Shown: in pieces, positions 1 to 7,771 of the stretch | How positions within the stretch are numbered: position 1 is the stretch's first letter | Layout: every line of letters starts with the position of its first letter | Assembly (NCBI RefSeq): GCF_000255705.1 | Contig: NZ_JH636445.1 | Span: 9,818-52,601, forward strand | DNA from: Zavarzinella formosa DSM 19928 | GTDB taxonomy: Bacteria; Planctomycetota; Planctomycetia; Gemmatales; Gemmataceae | Length of the DNA stretch: 42,784 nt | Reading direction: 5' to 3' | The notes under the pieces: generated by a model | The model's database searches: none | The model's input: only the letters and a program-made list of their open reading frames with translations | Told to the model about the DNA's origin: nothing | Made by a program: the position numbers and the translations under genes

Positions 1-86
1 AGGGAATGTTCTGGTCCACCCCGTCGGTCGCCGGGGAATCGGTGCTGATCCGCAGCACGGACTCACTGTATTGTGTAAAGAAGTGA
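1..86 (+). CDS. C-terminus of a probable PQQ-like beta-propeller protein (partial)
   Basis: The third forward frame is open from the window edge to a TGA at 84-86 and gives 27 residues. They include WSTPSVAGESVLIRS followed by SLYCVKK. The pattern 'W-S/T-P-x-V-A-G-x-x-L-x-x-R-S-x-x-x-L-Y-C-I/V' is the usual last blade of PQQ-type quinoprotein repeat proteins, which are abundant in planctomycetes. The gene begins outside the window, so nothing else can be said. The call rests on this short pattern only. The gene is convergent with ftsY, and a long foldback repeat lies between the two. Confidence 0.5.
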   Translation, partial: GMFWSTPSVAGESVLIRSTDSLYCVKK

Positions 87-137
87 GAGCGGGTTCTCCG
101 GATTCTGAACTCCGGATCAAGCAAAATTGATTGAAGC

Positions 138-284
138 AAAACCCGTGAAGCCGCGACTCGGAGGCTTTGCGGAGAGGAGCGAGTCCGGAGATTGTCACCA
201 AAGACCTTGATTCGAGGACTTGTGTGACGGTCTCGGGACGCGCTCCTCTCCGCAAAGCCTTCGAGTCGCGGCTTCACGGGTTTT
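138..284. repeat. Long foldback (inverted repeat), family A
   Basis: The left arm is 138-187 and the right arm 235-284. The reverse complement of the right arm matches the left at 47 of 50 positions by eye. The 47-nt spacer continues the symmetry (GAGA..GTCAC against GTG.GAC..TCTC). The outer part of the arm contains CGTGAAGCCGCGAC, which also opens the foldback at 38645-38772. It lies between the 3' ends of two convergent genes and could serve both as a transcription-stopping structure (inference). Confidence 0.85.
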
Positions 285-299
285 GAAAAACTGGCCGTC

Positions 300-1211
300 T
301 CACTTCTGAAACAACGCTTCCACATATTCATCTGGGTTGAAGACATCCAAGTCTTCGATCCCTTCGCCGACGCCGACGTATTTCACGGGGAGGCCGACTT
401 TTTGCTTGATGGCGAAGATGGCGCCCCCTTTGGCCGAGCCGTCCAGTTTGGTGAGGACGATGCCGGTGCATTTCACGCTTTTGGAGAACATCTCGGCTTG
501 CGTGACGGCGTTTTGCCCGGTGGTGGCGTCCAGCACCATCAGCGTGTCGTGCGGCGCTCCCGGAATTTGGCGGGTGACGACCTTGTGAATTTTTTCCAGT
601 TCCCGCATCAAGTGGGCCTGCGTGTGCAATCGGCCGGCGGTGTCCACGATCAGCACATCAAAGCCGCGGGCCTTGGCTTTTTCGCAGGCATCGTGGGCAA
701 CGCTGGCCGGGTCGCTGCCTTGGGCGTTTTTCACGATGTCGCAGCCGATTCGTTCGCACCAGACCGTCAGTTGTTCGACGGCCGCCGCCCGGAAGGTGTC
801 GCACGCGGCCACCACCACTTTTTTGCCTTCGCTTTTCAGCCGGTTGGCCAGTTTGGCGATGGTGGTGGTTTTGCCGGAACCATTGACGCCGACGATCATC
901 ACCACCGTCGGGCCGTTCATGGTGTAATTGATGCCCGGCGAGGCGTCCGTGAGCATTTCGCGGAGTTGCTGCTTCACGAAAGTTTGCACGTCGTCGGAGA
1001 CTTCTTTGTCGAGAAATCCCTGCCGCACTCGCTCCACGATCACACCGACGGCATAGCCGCCGACATCCGCGAGATAGAGGCGTTTTTCCAGTTCCTCCAA
1101 AAAGGCTTTGTCCACCCGGCCGCGACCACGAAATAGATCGACGACGCCCGTGAAGACGTCACGGGTTTTGGTCAGTCCTTTTTTCAGCTTCGTGAAGAAT
1201 TTCCCGAACAT
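300..1211 (-). CDS. ftsY: Signal recognition particle receptor FtsY
   Basis: FtsY is the SRP-receptor GTPase at the inner membrane. It docks SRP-bound ribosomes so that membrane proteins are inserted co-translationally. The 303-aa product has a short basic N-terminus, the helical N domain (about 1-95) and the NG GTPase domain. G1 is GVNGSGKT (108-115), the insertion-box signature is DTFRAAA (138-144), G3 is DTAGR (190-194) and G4 is TKLD (254-257). The long acidic A domain of E. coli FtsY is absent, which is normal for the short bacterial form. It is the last gene of the nusB-PHP-ftsY operon, 24 nt after the PHP gene. The only Shine-Dalgarno-like stretch (AAAGGGA) is rather far upstream, so the ATG is chosen because it begins the conserved MFxxFF-type start. 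Confidence 0.97.
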   Translation of the reverse strand: MFGKFFTKLKKGLTKTRDVFTGVVDLFRGRGRVDKAFLEELEKRLYLADVGGYAVGVIVERVRQGFLDKEVSDDVQTFVKQQLREMLTDASPGINYTMNGPTVVMIVGVNGSGKTTTIAKLANRLKSEGKKVVVAACDTFRAAAVEQLTVWCERIGCDIVKNAQGSDPASVAHDACEKAKARGFDVLIVDTAGRLHTQAHLMRELEKIHKVVTRQIPGAPHDTLMVLDATTGQNAVTQAEMFSKSVKCTGIVLTKLDGSAKGGAIFAIKQKVGLPVKYVGVGEGIEDLDVFNPDEYVEALFQK

Positions 1212-1235
1212 GGCAGTCTTGATATCCCTTTGCGA

Positions 1236-2180
1236 TCATCCGCGTCGTTCGTTCGCCAACGCCCGTAGTTTATCGAGTTCCGGGCGTCCGATGGCCCGAC
1301 TCCCGACATTTCGTGTCGCCGGGGCCGGATCGTGGCTGTCGCTGCCCCCCGTGACCAGCAAACCCAACTCGGCCGCCCACTCTCGCAGACGCTTCCCTCG
1401 GGCTTTCGATGGCCACGGGTATTCCCCCTCGACCGCATCCAACCCGAGTGATTGCATCTCGGCAAGCGTTTCCCGCGTCGTCTCTTCCGGCGGGTGGGCG
1501 AAGCTGCTCACGCCGCCCGCTTGCCGAACCAGTTGAATGGCCTCTTCCAAGGGGAGCCGTTGCTTGGGAATCTCCTTCATCTCCGGTTGATTGAGCAATC
1601 GGGTGAAGGCGTCATGCAGGGAACCGGCCGCTTTCTCTTCGATCAGCCAACGGGCGATGTGCCGACGGCCGAGCGACACGTCGGGCGAGAGCAGGGCGAC
1701 TCGTTCTTCAACGGACGCCTTGAGGGCCGGTAATCGCCGCCCCATTTCAATGGCCCGTTCCCGTCGGCCATCCCGCACCCAACGCAGGCGGGTTTGAAGC
1801 GGCTCGCTCGTGGGATCGATGAAGTAGCCCAGAAGATGAATTTCCCGGCCATGCCAGACACAAGTGATTTCCACCCCGGCGATCACTTCCGGCATGGCCG
1901 GATTTTGCGGCGACGAAAAGCCGGATCGGTTCCAGTCGACTTCCACCCCGGCGATGACTGTCGGCATCCGGCCAAGTGATCGTAGCGGGGCGACGGCGGC
2001 TGTCGTGTCGTGATCGGTGACGGCGATGGCCCCCAGCTTCGCCGCGCTGGCTCGGGCGATCAGGTCTGCCGGGGTGTGGGTGCCGTCGCTGAAATTGGTG
2101 TGAAGGTGTAAGTCGGCTCGAAAGGGATCGCGCAACCGGGCCAGTTGCGAACAGATTTGGGTGAACCGGGAACCATTCAT
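1236..2180 (-). CDS. PHP-domain metal-dependent phosphoesterase (RNase AM/YciV-like)
   Basis: This 314-aa product is a PHP phosphoesterase. The metal-ligand motifs appear in order: DLHLHTNFSDGT (about 23-34), TDHDT (about 55-59), the GVE segment, FAHPPE (about 227) and the C-terminal GGSDSH. Close relatives trim RNA 5' ends or hydrolyse 3',5'-bisphosphates, but the substrate cannot be fixed from sequence. The ATG overlaps the nusB stop (ATGA at 2177-2180), indicating translational coupling. A segment near residues 75-105 appears duplicated in frame: MPxVIAGVE occurs twice, 24 codons apart, matching two DNA copies at 1869-1895 and 1941-1967. The duplication places a second copy of the acidic ligand segment next to the first. 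Confidence 0.88.
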   Translation of the reverse strand: MNGSRFTQICSQLARLRDPFRADLHLHTNFSDGTHTPADLIARASAAKLGAIAVTDHDTTAAVAPLRSLGRMPTVIAGVEVDWNRSGFSSPQNPAMPEVIAGVEITCVWHGREIHLLGYFIDPTSEPLQTRLRWVRDGRRERAIEMGRRLPALKASVEERVALLSPDVSLGRRHIARWLIEEKAAGSLHDAFTRLLNQPEMKEIPKQRLPLEEAIQLVRQAGGVSSFAHPPEETTRETLAEMQSLGLDAVEGEYPWPSKARGKRLREWAAELGLLVTGGSDSHDPAPATRNVGSRAIGRPELDKLRALANERRG

Positions 2181-2680
2181 CCGACGGTTTCCGCAACGGC
2201 CACCGGGGCCGATGGGGCGGCTTTCGCTTTTTCTTCCGTGTAGACGCGAAAAACTTTGTCCAACACGCCGTTCACGAACGACGGTGAATCCTTCGAGCCA
2301 TAACGCCGGGCCAGTTCGATGGCTTCATCCAGCGCGACGGCCGCCGGGGTGGGTTCCTTGGCATGAACCAGTTCGTAAGCCCCGAGCCGCAGCACGTTCC
2401 GGTCCGACGCGGCCATCCGGTGAAGTTTCCAGTTTTCCGAGGCGGCCGAGATGCGGGCGTCCAGTGTTTTCAGCACTTCCACGACGCCATCGTACAAACC
2501 GAGGCAGAACTCGTAGGCCGCCGCCTCTTCGGGACGAATTCGGCCCGTTTCATCCCGACGAACGCCGAGCCGGTCGCGGGTGAATTGCTCGATGGCTTTC
2601 CGGGGCACGTCCGCGTTTAAGTCACGCTGGAAGAGCAACTGCAAAGCCACCTCACGCGCTCGGGAACGTCTCGTCATCAC
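2177..2680 (-). CDS. nusB: Transcription antitermination factor NusB
   Basis: NusB binds boxA RNA with NusE (S10) in the rRNA antitermination complex. The 167-aa helical product has the family opening RRSRAREVALQLLFQRDLN, a middle FCLGLYDGV segment, and the C-terminal signature LGAYELV...P..VALDEAIELARRYGS..SPSFVNGVLDKV. A C-terminal Ala/Val-rich tail of about 20 residues is extra. The start is GTG at 2680, with GGAGG 9 nt upstream; an ATG directly follows it (2677). It is the first gene of the minus-strand operon and diverges from the aldehyde dehydrogenase gene across about 76 nt. Confidence 0.95.
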   Translation of the reverse strand: MMTRRSRAREVALQLLFQRDLNADVPRKAIEQFTRDRLGVRRDETGRIRPEEAAAYEFCLGLYDGVVEVLKTLDARISAASENWKLHRMAASDRNVLRLGAYELVHAKEPTPAAVALDEAIELARRYGSKDSPSFVNGVLDKVFRVYTEEKAKAAPSAPVAVAETVG

Positions 2681-2744
2681 AGGCCAAATCCTCCGGGTCA
2701 GAACATTAATCTAGGAGAGCCGCCAAGTCCGGGACAACCTTTGC

Positions 2745-2750
2745 TATAAA
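2745..2750 (+). promoter_or_regulatory. Possible -10 element before the aldehyde dehydrogenase gene
   Basis: TATAAA sits 6 nt before the ATG at 2757 in the divergent gap with nusB. If it is a real -10 box, transcription would start at or next to the ATG and the mRNA would be leaderless. That fits the lack of a Shine-Dalgarno sequence. No convincing -35 hexamer is seen, so the call is weak. Confidence 0.3.
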
Positions 2751-2756
2751 TCCGGA

Positions 2757-4214
2757 ATGCCAGACACCCTTGCCGAGCATTGCCGCCTCGCCAGAACCGC
2801 TCAGCAAATCTGGGGCCGCGCCTCTCTTAATGAGAGACTGGTTCCGGTGAGGAAATTGCGGCATTTATTGGCCCGCGACGCCCGCGAACTGGCCCTCACC
2901 GTCACCCAAGATGTCGAACGTTCGGCCACCGAAGTCCTCGCCTCGGATATTCTTCCCTCGGCCGACGCCCTTTGGTTTCTCGAACGAAATGCTTCTCGAA
3001 TTCTTCAACGAAAACACTTGAGCCGCCGTGTCCGGCCGGTTTGGCTCTTTGGCGGCCGGGAACACATTAACCGTGTTCCTTGGGGTGTTGTCGGGATGAT
3101 CGGCACATGGAATTATCCGATTATCCTGAACCTTGTGCCAATCATCCAAGCACTCGTTGCCGGAAACGCTGTCTTGTGGAAGCCTTCCGAACTCACTCCC
3201 ACGGTTGCACAAAAAATCACGAGTTTGTGCCAAGAAGCGGGCTTTCCCGACCATTTATTGACAACGCTTCCCGCCACCCGCGAAGCCGGGCCAGAGTTGA
3301 TCGAGACGGACATCGACCATCTGGTATTCACCGGTTCCGAGGCCGCCGGGAAGAAGATCGCGGTTCGGCTCGCGGAACGCCTGATCCCCTCCACGCTGGA
3401 GCTTTCCGGGTGTGATGCCATGATCGTCCTCGCGGATGCCGACATCGATTTGGCCGCGCGGGCCGCCTGGCACGGGGTAACGCTTAATCGGGGGCAAACT
3501 TGCCTTGCTGTTCGCCGAATTTTGGCGGAACGGCCCGTCTATCCCGCGATGATTGAAGCTCTCCGCAAGCACGCCCCGGCCTCCCGTGCCGAACCTCTCG
3601 CCTTGTGGCCGCAAGCACAACAAGCGGAACGGCTCATCCATGACGCCCTTGCAAAAGGGGCCAAGTTAATTGCCGGTAATCCCCCAGCCGCCGAAAACGA
3701 CCCGCCCCGATTTCCACCGACAATGGTGTGGGATGCCACGCCGGAAATGGCGGTCTGCCGGGAGGCGTCCTTCGCCCCCATTGCGGCCGTGATGCCGTTC
3801 GATGATTTCGATGATGGATACTACAAATGGAAGGCCAGCCCCTTTCAGCTATCCGCTTCCGTCTTCACACAAGAATCGGCCAAAATTGAGGCATGGGCCG
3901 CAGTTTTGACAGTGTCGGCGTTGGTGGTCAACGATGTGATTATGCCAACCGCCCATCCGGCGGCGGCATTCGGCGGCTGCCGGTCGGCCGGGTGGGGGGT
4001 AACCCGCGGCGAGGAAGGCTTGATGGCGATGACGACCCCGCAGGCGGTTCTCACCCGCCCGGGCCGCTTTCGCCCGCACTATGATGGCCCGGACGCGCCG
4101 GGCACGGCCGAAATTCTTAACGGCTTGTTGCAATGGAAACATGCCGAACAACGCGGAAGCCGCTGGGCCGGTTTCCGGGAAATGTTGCGGGGAGTATGGA
4201 AAGCCAGAAAGTGA
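2757..4214 (+). CDS. Aldehyde dehydrogenase family protein
   Basis: This NAD(P)-dependent aldehyde dehydrogenase has 485 aa, the usual family length. Visible motifs are GTWNYP with the oxyanion-hole Asn (about 119), WKPSELTP in the cofactor site (about 141-148), FTGSEAAGKK (about 191-200), the general-base Glu in LELSG (Glu about 215) and the catalytic Cys in NRGQTC (about 249). The set looks complete, so it should be active. The GTWNYP pattern and the overall form resemble the class that oxidises fatty or aromatic aldehydes, but the substrate cannot be assigned. It diverges from nusB and is not tightly coupled to the next gene (77-nt gap). Confidence 0.92.
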   Translation: MPDTLAEHCRLARTAQQIWGRASLNERLVPVRKLRHLLARDARELALTVTQDVERSATEVLASDILPSADALWFLERNASRILQRKHLSRRVRPVWLFGGREHINRVPWGVVGMIGTWNYPIILNLVPIIQALVAGNAVLWKPSELTPTVAQKITSLCQEAGFPDHLLTTLPATREAGPELIETDIDHLVFTGSEAAGKKIAVRLAERLIPSTLELSGCDAMIVLADADIDLAARAAWHGVTLNRGQTCLAVRRILAERPVYPAMIEALRKHAPASRAEPLALWPQAQQAERLIHDALAKGAKLIAGNPPAAENDPPRFPPTMVWDATPEMAVCREASFAPIAAVMPFDDFDDGYYKWKASPFQLSASVFTQESAKIEAWAAVLTVSALVVNDVIMPTAHPAAAFGGCRSAGWGVTRGEEGLMAMTTPQAVLTRPGRFRPHYDGPDAPGTAEILNGLLQWKHAEQRGSRWAGFREMLRGVWKARK

Positions 4215-4291
4215 CGCCGATTTGGCATTGATGTCACGGATTCGGCTCGGTTTTCTCCATAAAAACACTTTCTCCCCCTTGGTGCATCGCA

Positions 4292-4849
4292 ATGAACAAC
4301 GAACCCCCGCCGGACATCGACGGCATCACCGAAAAACTCGGGCCGTTTGTGGCGCTTTACCCCGGTAACATGTTAAATGTGATCGCCGGTTTTATCGTGG
4401 GGCCGCTAATGATACTCGCCGGGATCGGCGGGACCGGCTTCCTGATCTGGTATGCCCTGACAGAGGAACATTTTGACGCTCGCGTGCTGAAGGCACTGGT
4501 GTTTCCCTTCGTCGCCGTCTTTGGTTGGGTGACTCTGCGCTGGGCCTACAACAACCGCAAAACACGGATCATCGTTTGCAAAGACGGTCTGGCCTTCGAG
4601 CATCCCAAGGGAATCCGCTGGTTCCCCTACGAGGACATCACCGAAGTGAAACAAACCCGCATACAGGACGGCCGGGACGAGAACGACCGGCCGTTCATGA
4701 ACCGGGAAACCAAATTCACGATCAAGGCCACCGATGGCTCGGAATTGGAAGTCACTCCCAATCTGGTGAACAAGCACCTGACCCTCATGCGGCTCGTGTA
4801 CGACAAAACACGCACCCACGGCACGAAATGGACCTTGGTCAAGGCGTGA
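4292..4849 (+). CDS. Small membrane protein with C-terminal PH-like domain (unknown function)
   Basis: I do not recognise a named family for this 185-aa protein. It has two hydrophobic segments (about 29-53 and 66-86), each long enough to cross the membrane. A basic patch (NNRKTR) follows, and then about 95 soluble residues with alternating strands (RIIVCKDGLAFEHPKG, WFPYEDITEVKQ, ETKFTIKATDGSELEV). That strand order, including a 'W-x-x-Y/W-x-x-I' element, resembles PH-like domains found after two membrane helices in bacterial proteins. It sits between the aldehyde dehydrogenase and a secreted hydrolase, co-directional with both. Its role is unknown. Confidence 0.72.
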   Translation: MNNEPPPDIDGITEKLGPFVALYPGNMLNVIAGFIVGPLMILAGIGGTGFLIWYALTEEHFDARVLKALVFPFVAVFGWVTLRWAYNNRKTRIIVCKDGLAFEHPKGIRWFPYEDITEVKQTRIQDGRDENDRPFMNRETKFTIKATDGSELEVTPNLVNKHLTLMRLVYDKTRTHGTKWTLVKA

Positions 4850-4895
4850 AACCTCTTCGCCCGGCGACTAATCTTTTTCCCAAAGGAATCGTCAC

Positions 4896-5792
4896 ATGCT
4901 TTCTCTCTCCCTGTTGCTTGCCTCCGTGATCGGGGCCGGCGAACCCGTCGTCCCGTTGTGGGAAGACGGCAAAGTTCCCGATGTCGTCGGCGCGCCGGAT
5001 AAGAACAAGCCGACCGTGATGGTTTTCGCGGCCCCGGCCGACAAAGCCAACGGTGCGGCCGTCGTGGTTTGCCCCGGCGGCGGATATGGCTTTTTGGCCG
5101 ACGATCATGAAGGCAAGCAGGTGGCCGAGTTTCTAAACGGTCTCGGCGTCCATGCTTTTGTGCTGAAGTACCGCATCGCGTCCAAGGAACGGCCCGGACC
5201 GTTGATGAACGCCCCGATGCACGATGTGCAGCGGGCGATCCGTTATGTGCGGGCCAACGCGGAGAAATACAAGATTGATCCGAAGCGAGTCGGCGTCTGG
5301 GGCTTCTCCGCCGGCGGCCACCTCGCCTCGACGGCCGCCACGCATTTTGACGCCGGCAAGGCCGATGCCGCCGACCCGATTGACAAAGTAAGCTGCCGGC
5401 CCGATTTCGCCATTTTGGCGTATCCGGTCATCTCGATGGAAACCGGAACCACGCACGGCGGTTCCCGCAACAATCTGATCGGGGCCAAACCGGACGAGAA
5501 ACTGGTTGAGTTTTTCAGCAATGAAAAGCAAGTGACCAAAGACACCCCGCCGACGTACATCTTCCACACGGCCGACGACAAGGCCGTGCCGGTGGAGAAT
5601 GCCAAGAAGTTTTACGAGGCCCTGAAAAAAGCCGGTGTTCCGGCCGAATTGAACATCCATGAAAAAGGGCCGCACGGCGTCGGCTTGGCCCGTGATCCGA
5701 AGTGGACCAAAGGGGCCGATGGCGGGCTGGCCAAATGGCCCGACCAATTGGCCGCATGGATGAAGACGCAAGGACTGCTAGAAAAGAAGTGA
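4896..5792 (+). CDS. Secreted alpha/beta hydrolase (BD-FAE/acetylxylan-esterase-like)
   Basis: This 298-aa serine hydrolase has a short hydrophobic N-terminus (MLSLSLLLASVIGAG) that reads as a signal peptide. The oxyanion-hole region is CPGGGYGFLADDHEG (about 59-72). The nucleophile elbow is GFSAGG (Ser about 138), followed by an acidic residue at TADD (about 227-228) and a His in EKGPHG (about 260), so the triad is complete. This layout is typical of secreted carbohydrate-esterase-like enzymes that remove acetyl or feruloyl groups from plant polysaccharides. The substrate here is inference. Its stop overlaps the start of the epimerase gene (TGATG at 5790-5794). Confidence 0.88.
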   Translation: MLSLSLLLASVIGAGEPVVPLWEDGKVPDVVGAPDKNKPTVMVFAAPADKANGAAVVVCPGGGYGFLADDHEGKQVAEFLNGLGVHAFVLKYRIASKERPGPLMNAPMHDVQRAIRYVRANAEKYKIDPKRVGVWGFSAGGHLASTAATHFDAGKADAADPIDKVSCRPDFAILAYPVISMETGTTHGGSRNNLIGAKPDEKLVEFFSNEKQVTKDTPPTYIFHTADDKAVPVENAKKFYEALKKAGVPAELNIHEKGPHGVGLARDPKWTKGADGGLAKWPDQLAAWMKTQGLLEKK

Positions 5793-6505
5793 TGAACGAA
5801 CCTTGGTATCTCACACGTGAACAAGTCCGGGCCATCGACGCAACGGCGATGGCCCTTTTCCACATGCCCGGTGTTCTCCTAATGGAAAACGCCGGACGCG
5901 GGGCGGCCGAAACGCTAGCCCGTCTAAACGCCGACCGCGAACCGGTCCTCATCGTCTGCGGCGAGGGAAACAACGGCGGGGATGGCTTTGTGATCGCCCG
6001 CCATTTGCAAAATCTCGGCATTACCGTTGAACTGCGACTATTCGCCCCGATGACCCGCCGGGGCAGTCCCCGTTTGTCCGATGATGCCGCGATCAATTTC
6101 GAGATCGCCAAATCGGCCGAAATCCCGCTGGTCATCACCGATCTGTTGGAACCGGGCGACTGGCTCGCGCCCTTTGAGGAAGCGTGTCGCCAAGCCGGTT
6201 GGATCGTGGATGCCCTGTTCGGCACCGGGTTGACCCGGCCCGTCGCGGGAGTGCATGCTCAAGCCATCGAGACGATCAACGCTTCCGGAAAGAAGATTTT
6301 CGCCATCGATTTGCCAAGCGGGTTGAACGCGAACAGCGGCGAATCGCCGGGGCCGACGGTGCGGGCTGGTCACACGGCCACCTTCGTCGCCCACAAAGCG
6401 GGGTTTCAAAATTCAAACGCGAAATTGTTCACCGGCGAAATTCATGTGATCGACATTGGCGTGCCGAAGAAACTACTTGACGAGGCTCGCCGAGACGCCG
6501 GGTGA
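5792..6505 (+). CDS. nnrE: NAD(P)H-hydrate epimerase (YjeF N-terminal domain)
   Basis: This enzyme epimerises R-NAD(P)HX to the S form during repair of hydrated NAD(P)H. The 237-aa product is the YjeF_N domain alone: MENAGRGAAE near the N-terminus, the cofactor-binding loop GEGNNGGDGFVIARHL, DALFGTGLTRPV and AIDLPSGLNANSG. The C-terminal dehydratase half found in fused enzymes is missing, so the partner NAD(P)HX dehydratase must be encoded elsewhere. The reading frame is open further upstream (to 5702), but that part lies inside the hydrolase gene. The ATG at 5792, overlapping the hydrolase TGA, starts exactly where family homology begins. Confidence 0.93.
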   Translation: MNEPWYLTREQVRAIDATAMALFHMPGVLLMENAGRGAAETLARLNADREPVLIVCGEGNNGGDGFVIARHLQNLGITVELRLFAPMTRRGSPRLSDDAAINFEIAKSAEIPLVITDLLEPGDWLAPFEEACRQAGWIVDALFGTGLTRPVAGVHAQAIETINASGKKIFAIDLPSGLNANSGESPGPTVRAGHTATFVAHKAGFQNSNAKLFTGEIHVIDIGVPKKLLDEARRDAG

Positions 6506-6511
6506 CCGCCG

Positions 6512-7519
6512 ATGGATGCCCTGAAGTTCATCAATGCGAAGTCGAAGGGGAAACGCCAGCCCGTCTATGTGCTGTCCGGTGATGAAGACTTTCTCAAGCG
6601 ACATTGTCGGACGATCATTGAATCGCACATCTTGGGGGACACCGATCCCGCCTACGCCCTGACCGTCTACAACGGCGAAGACCTCGACTTCTCGACGGTG
6701 CGGAATGAACTCGATTCCGTTTCATTTTTCTCTGAAGTTCGCTTGGTGATTGTCGAACAGGCCGAGGACTTCGTCACCAAGTTCCGGCCGACGCTGGAAA
6801 AATATCTCGCCCAGCCCTCGTCTGTCGGAGTGTTGGTCCTGGAAGTGAAATCCTTTCCCGCCACCACCAAACTCGCGAAGGCACTGCCGGAGGACGCCCA
6901 TCTGGTGTGCAAGGGGCCGCCGGATTATCGGTTGCCGCTTTGGTGCGTCGATTGGTGCCAGACCCATTACGACAAGAAAATCGCCACCCCGGCTTCTCAG
7001 TTATTGGTCGAATTGGTCGGCACCGGAATGGGCCAGCTTGACCAGGAATTGCGAAAACTTCGAGATTTTGTCGGTGATCGTCCAAGCATCGAAGCGAAGG
7101 ATGTGGACGAACTCGTGGGCAAGAGCCGCGAGCAGATTGTCTTCCGGATCATGGATGCCGTCGGCGAGGGAAAGACCGAGGAAGCGGTTCGCATTTTGGT
7201 GGAACTGCTCGATCACGGCGAAGAACCGATGAAGCTACTCGGCGGGTTGGGCTTCCAGCTTCGCAAGCTGGCCCGCGTGGCCCGCGCCAGAAAGCAAGGG
7301 GCAACTTTAGAAGATGCCTTTGCAAAAGCGGGAGTGCCCAACTTCCCCGCCGCCCGCGATGCCGCCCGGCGTCAGTTAAATCATCTCGGCATGGCCCGCC
7401 TGGAAAAGATCCACGACTGGCTTCTGGAACTCAATTCCGGCCTCAAGGGAGGCAGTGAACTCCCCGAACGACTTCAACTCGAACGACTCGTCGTGCGACT
7501 GGCCCGCCCCCGTTCCTGA
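6512..7519 (+). CDS. holA: DNA polymerase III subunit delta
   Basis: HolA is the 'wrench' subunit of the clamp loader and opens the beta clamp. The 335-aa product shows the family pattern: PVYVLSGDEDFLKRH at the N-terminus, then FSEVRLVIVEQAEDF, LVLEVKSFPATTKLAKAL, CVDWCQTHY and GTGMGQLDQELRKL. A helical C-terminal collar domain (EEPMKLLGGLGFQLRKLARV and ELPERLQLERLVVRLA) follows. Length and order match other HolA proteins. It starts 6 nt after the epimerase stop, so the two are probably co-transcribed. Confidence 0.93.
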   Translation: MDALKFINAKSKGKRQPVYVLSGDEDFLKRHCRTIIESHILGDTDPAYALTVYNGEDLDFSTVRNELDSVSFFSEVRLVIVEQAEDFVTKFRPTLEKYLAQPSSVGVLVLEVKSFPATTKLAKALPEDAHLVCKGPPDYRLPLWCVDWCQTHYDKKIATPASQLLVELVGTGMGQLDQELRKLRDFVGDRPSIEAKDVDELVGKSREQIVFRIMDAVGEGKTEEAVRILVELLDHGEEPMKLLGGLGFQLRKLARVARARKQGATLEDAFAKAGVPNFPAARDAARRQLNHLGMARLEKIHDWLLELNSGLKGGSELPERLQLERLVVRLARPRS

Positions 7520-7771
7520 GCCGCCCAGCGCTTCAAATACATTACTTTTTGTGAATCTGTTTTGATTATTCCGGTTATCCGGGATCTTGCAATTCTCCGC
7601 ATCATGCCCGGAAAGCCAGCCATGCCAGTGCAAGCCCCCCTCCTTGTCTAAATAACCGCCGGATCGCCTTGGAGAAACCAACCCCGCAAGGCAGAAATAT
7701 ACATGTAACCGCAGGAATCGTTCCAGGACGGTATTTCCGCCATCAGACTCCATGACCCGAGTGACCTGTTC

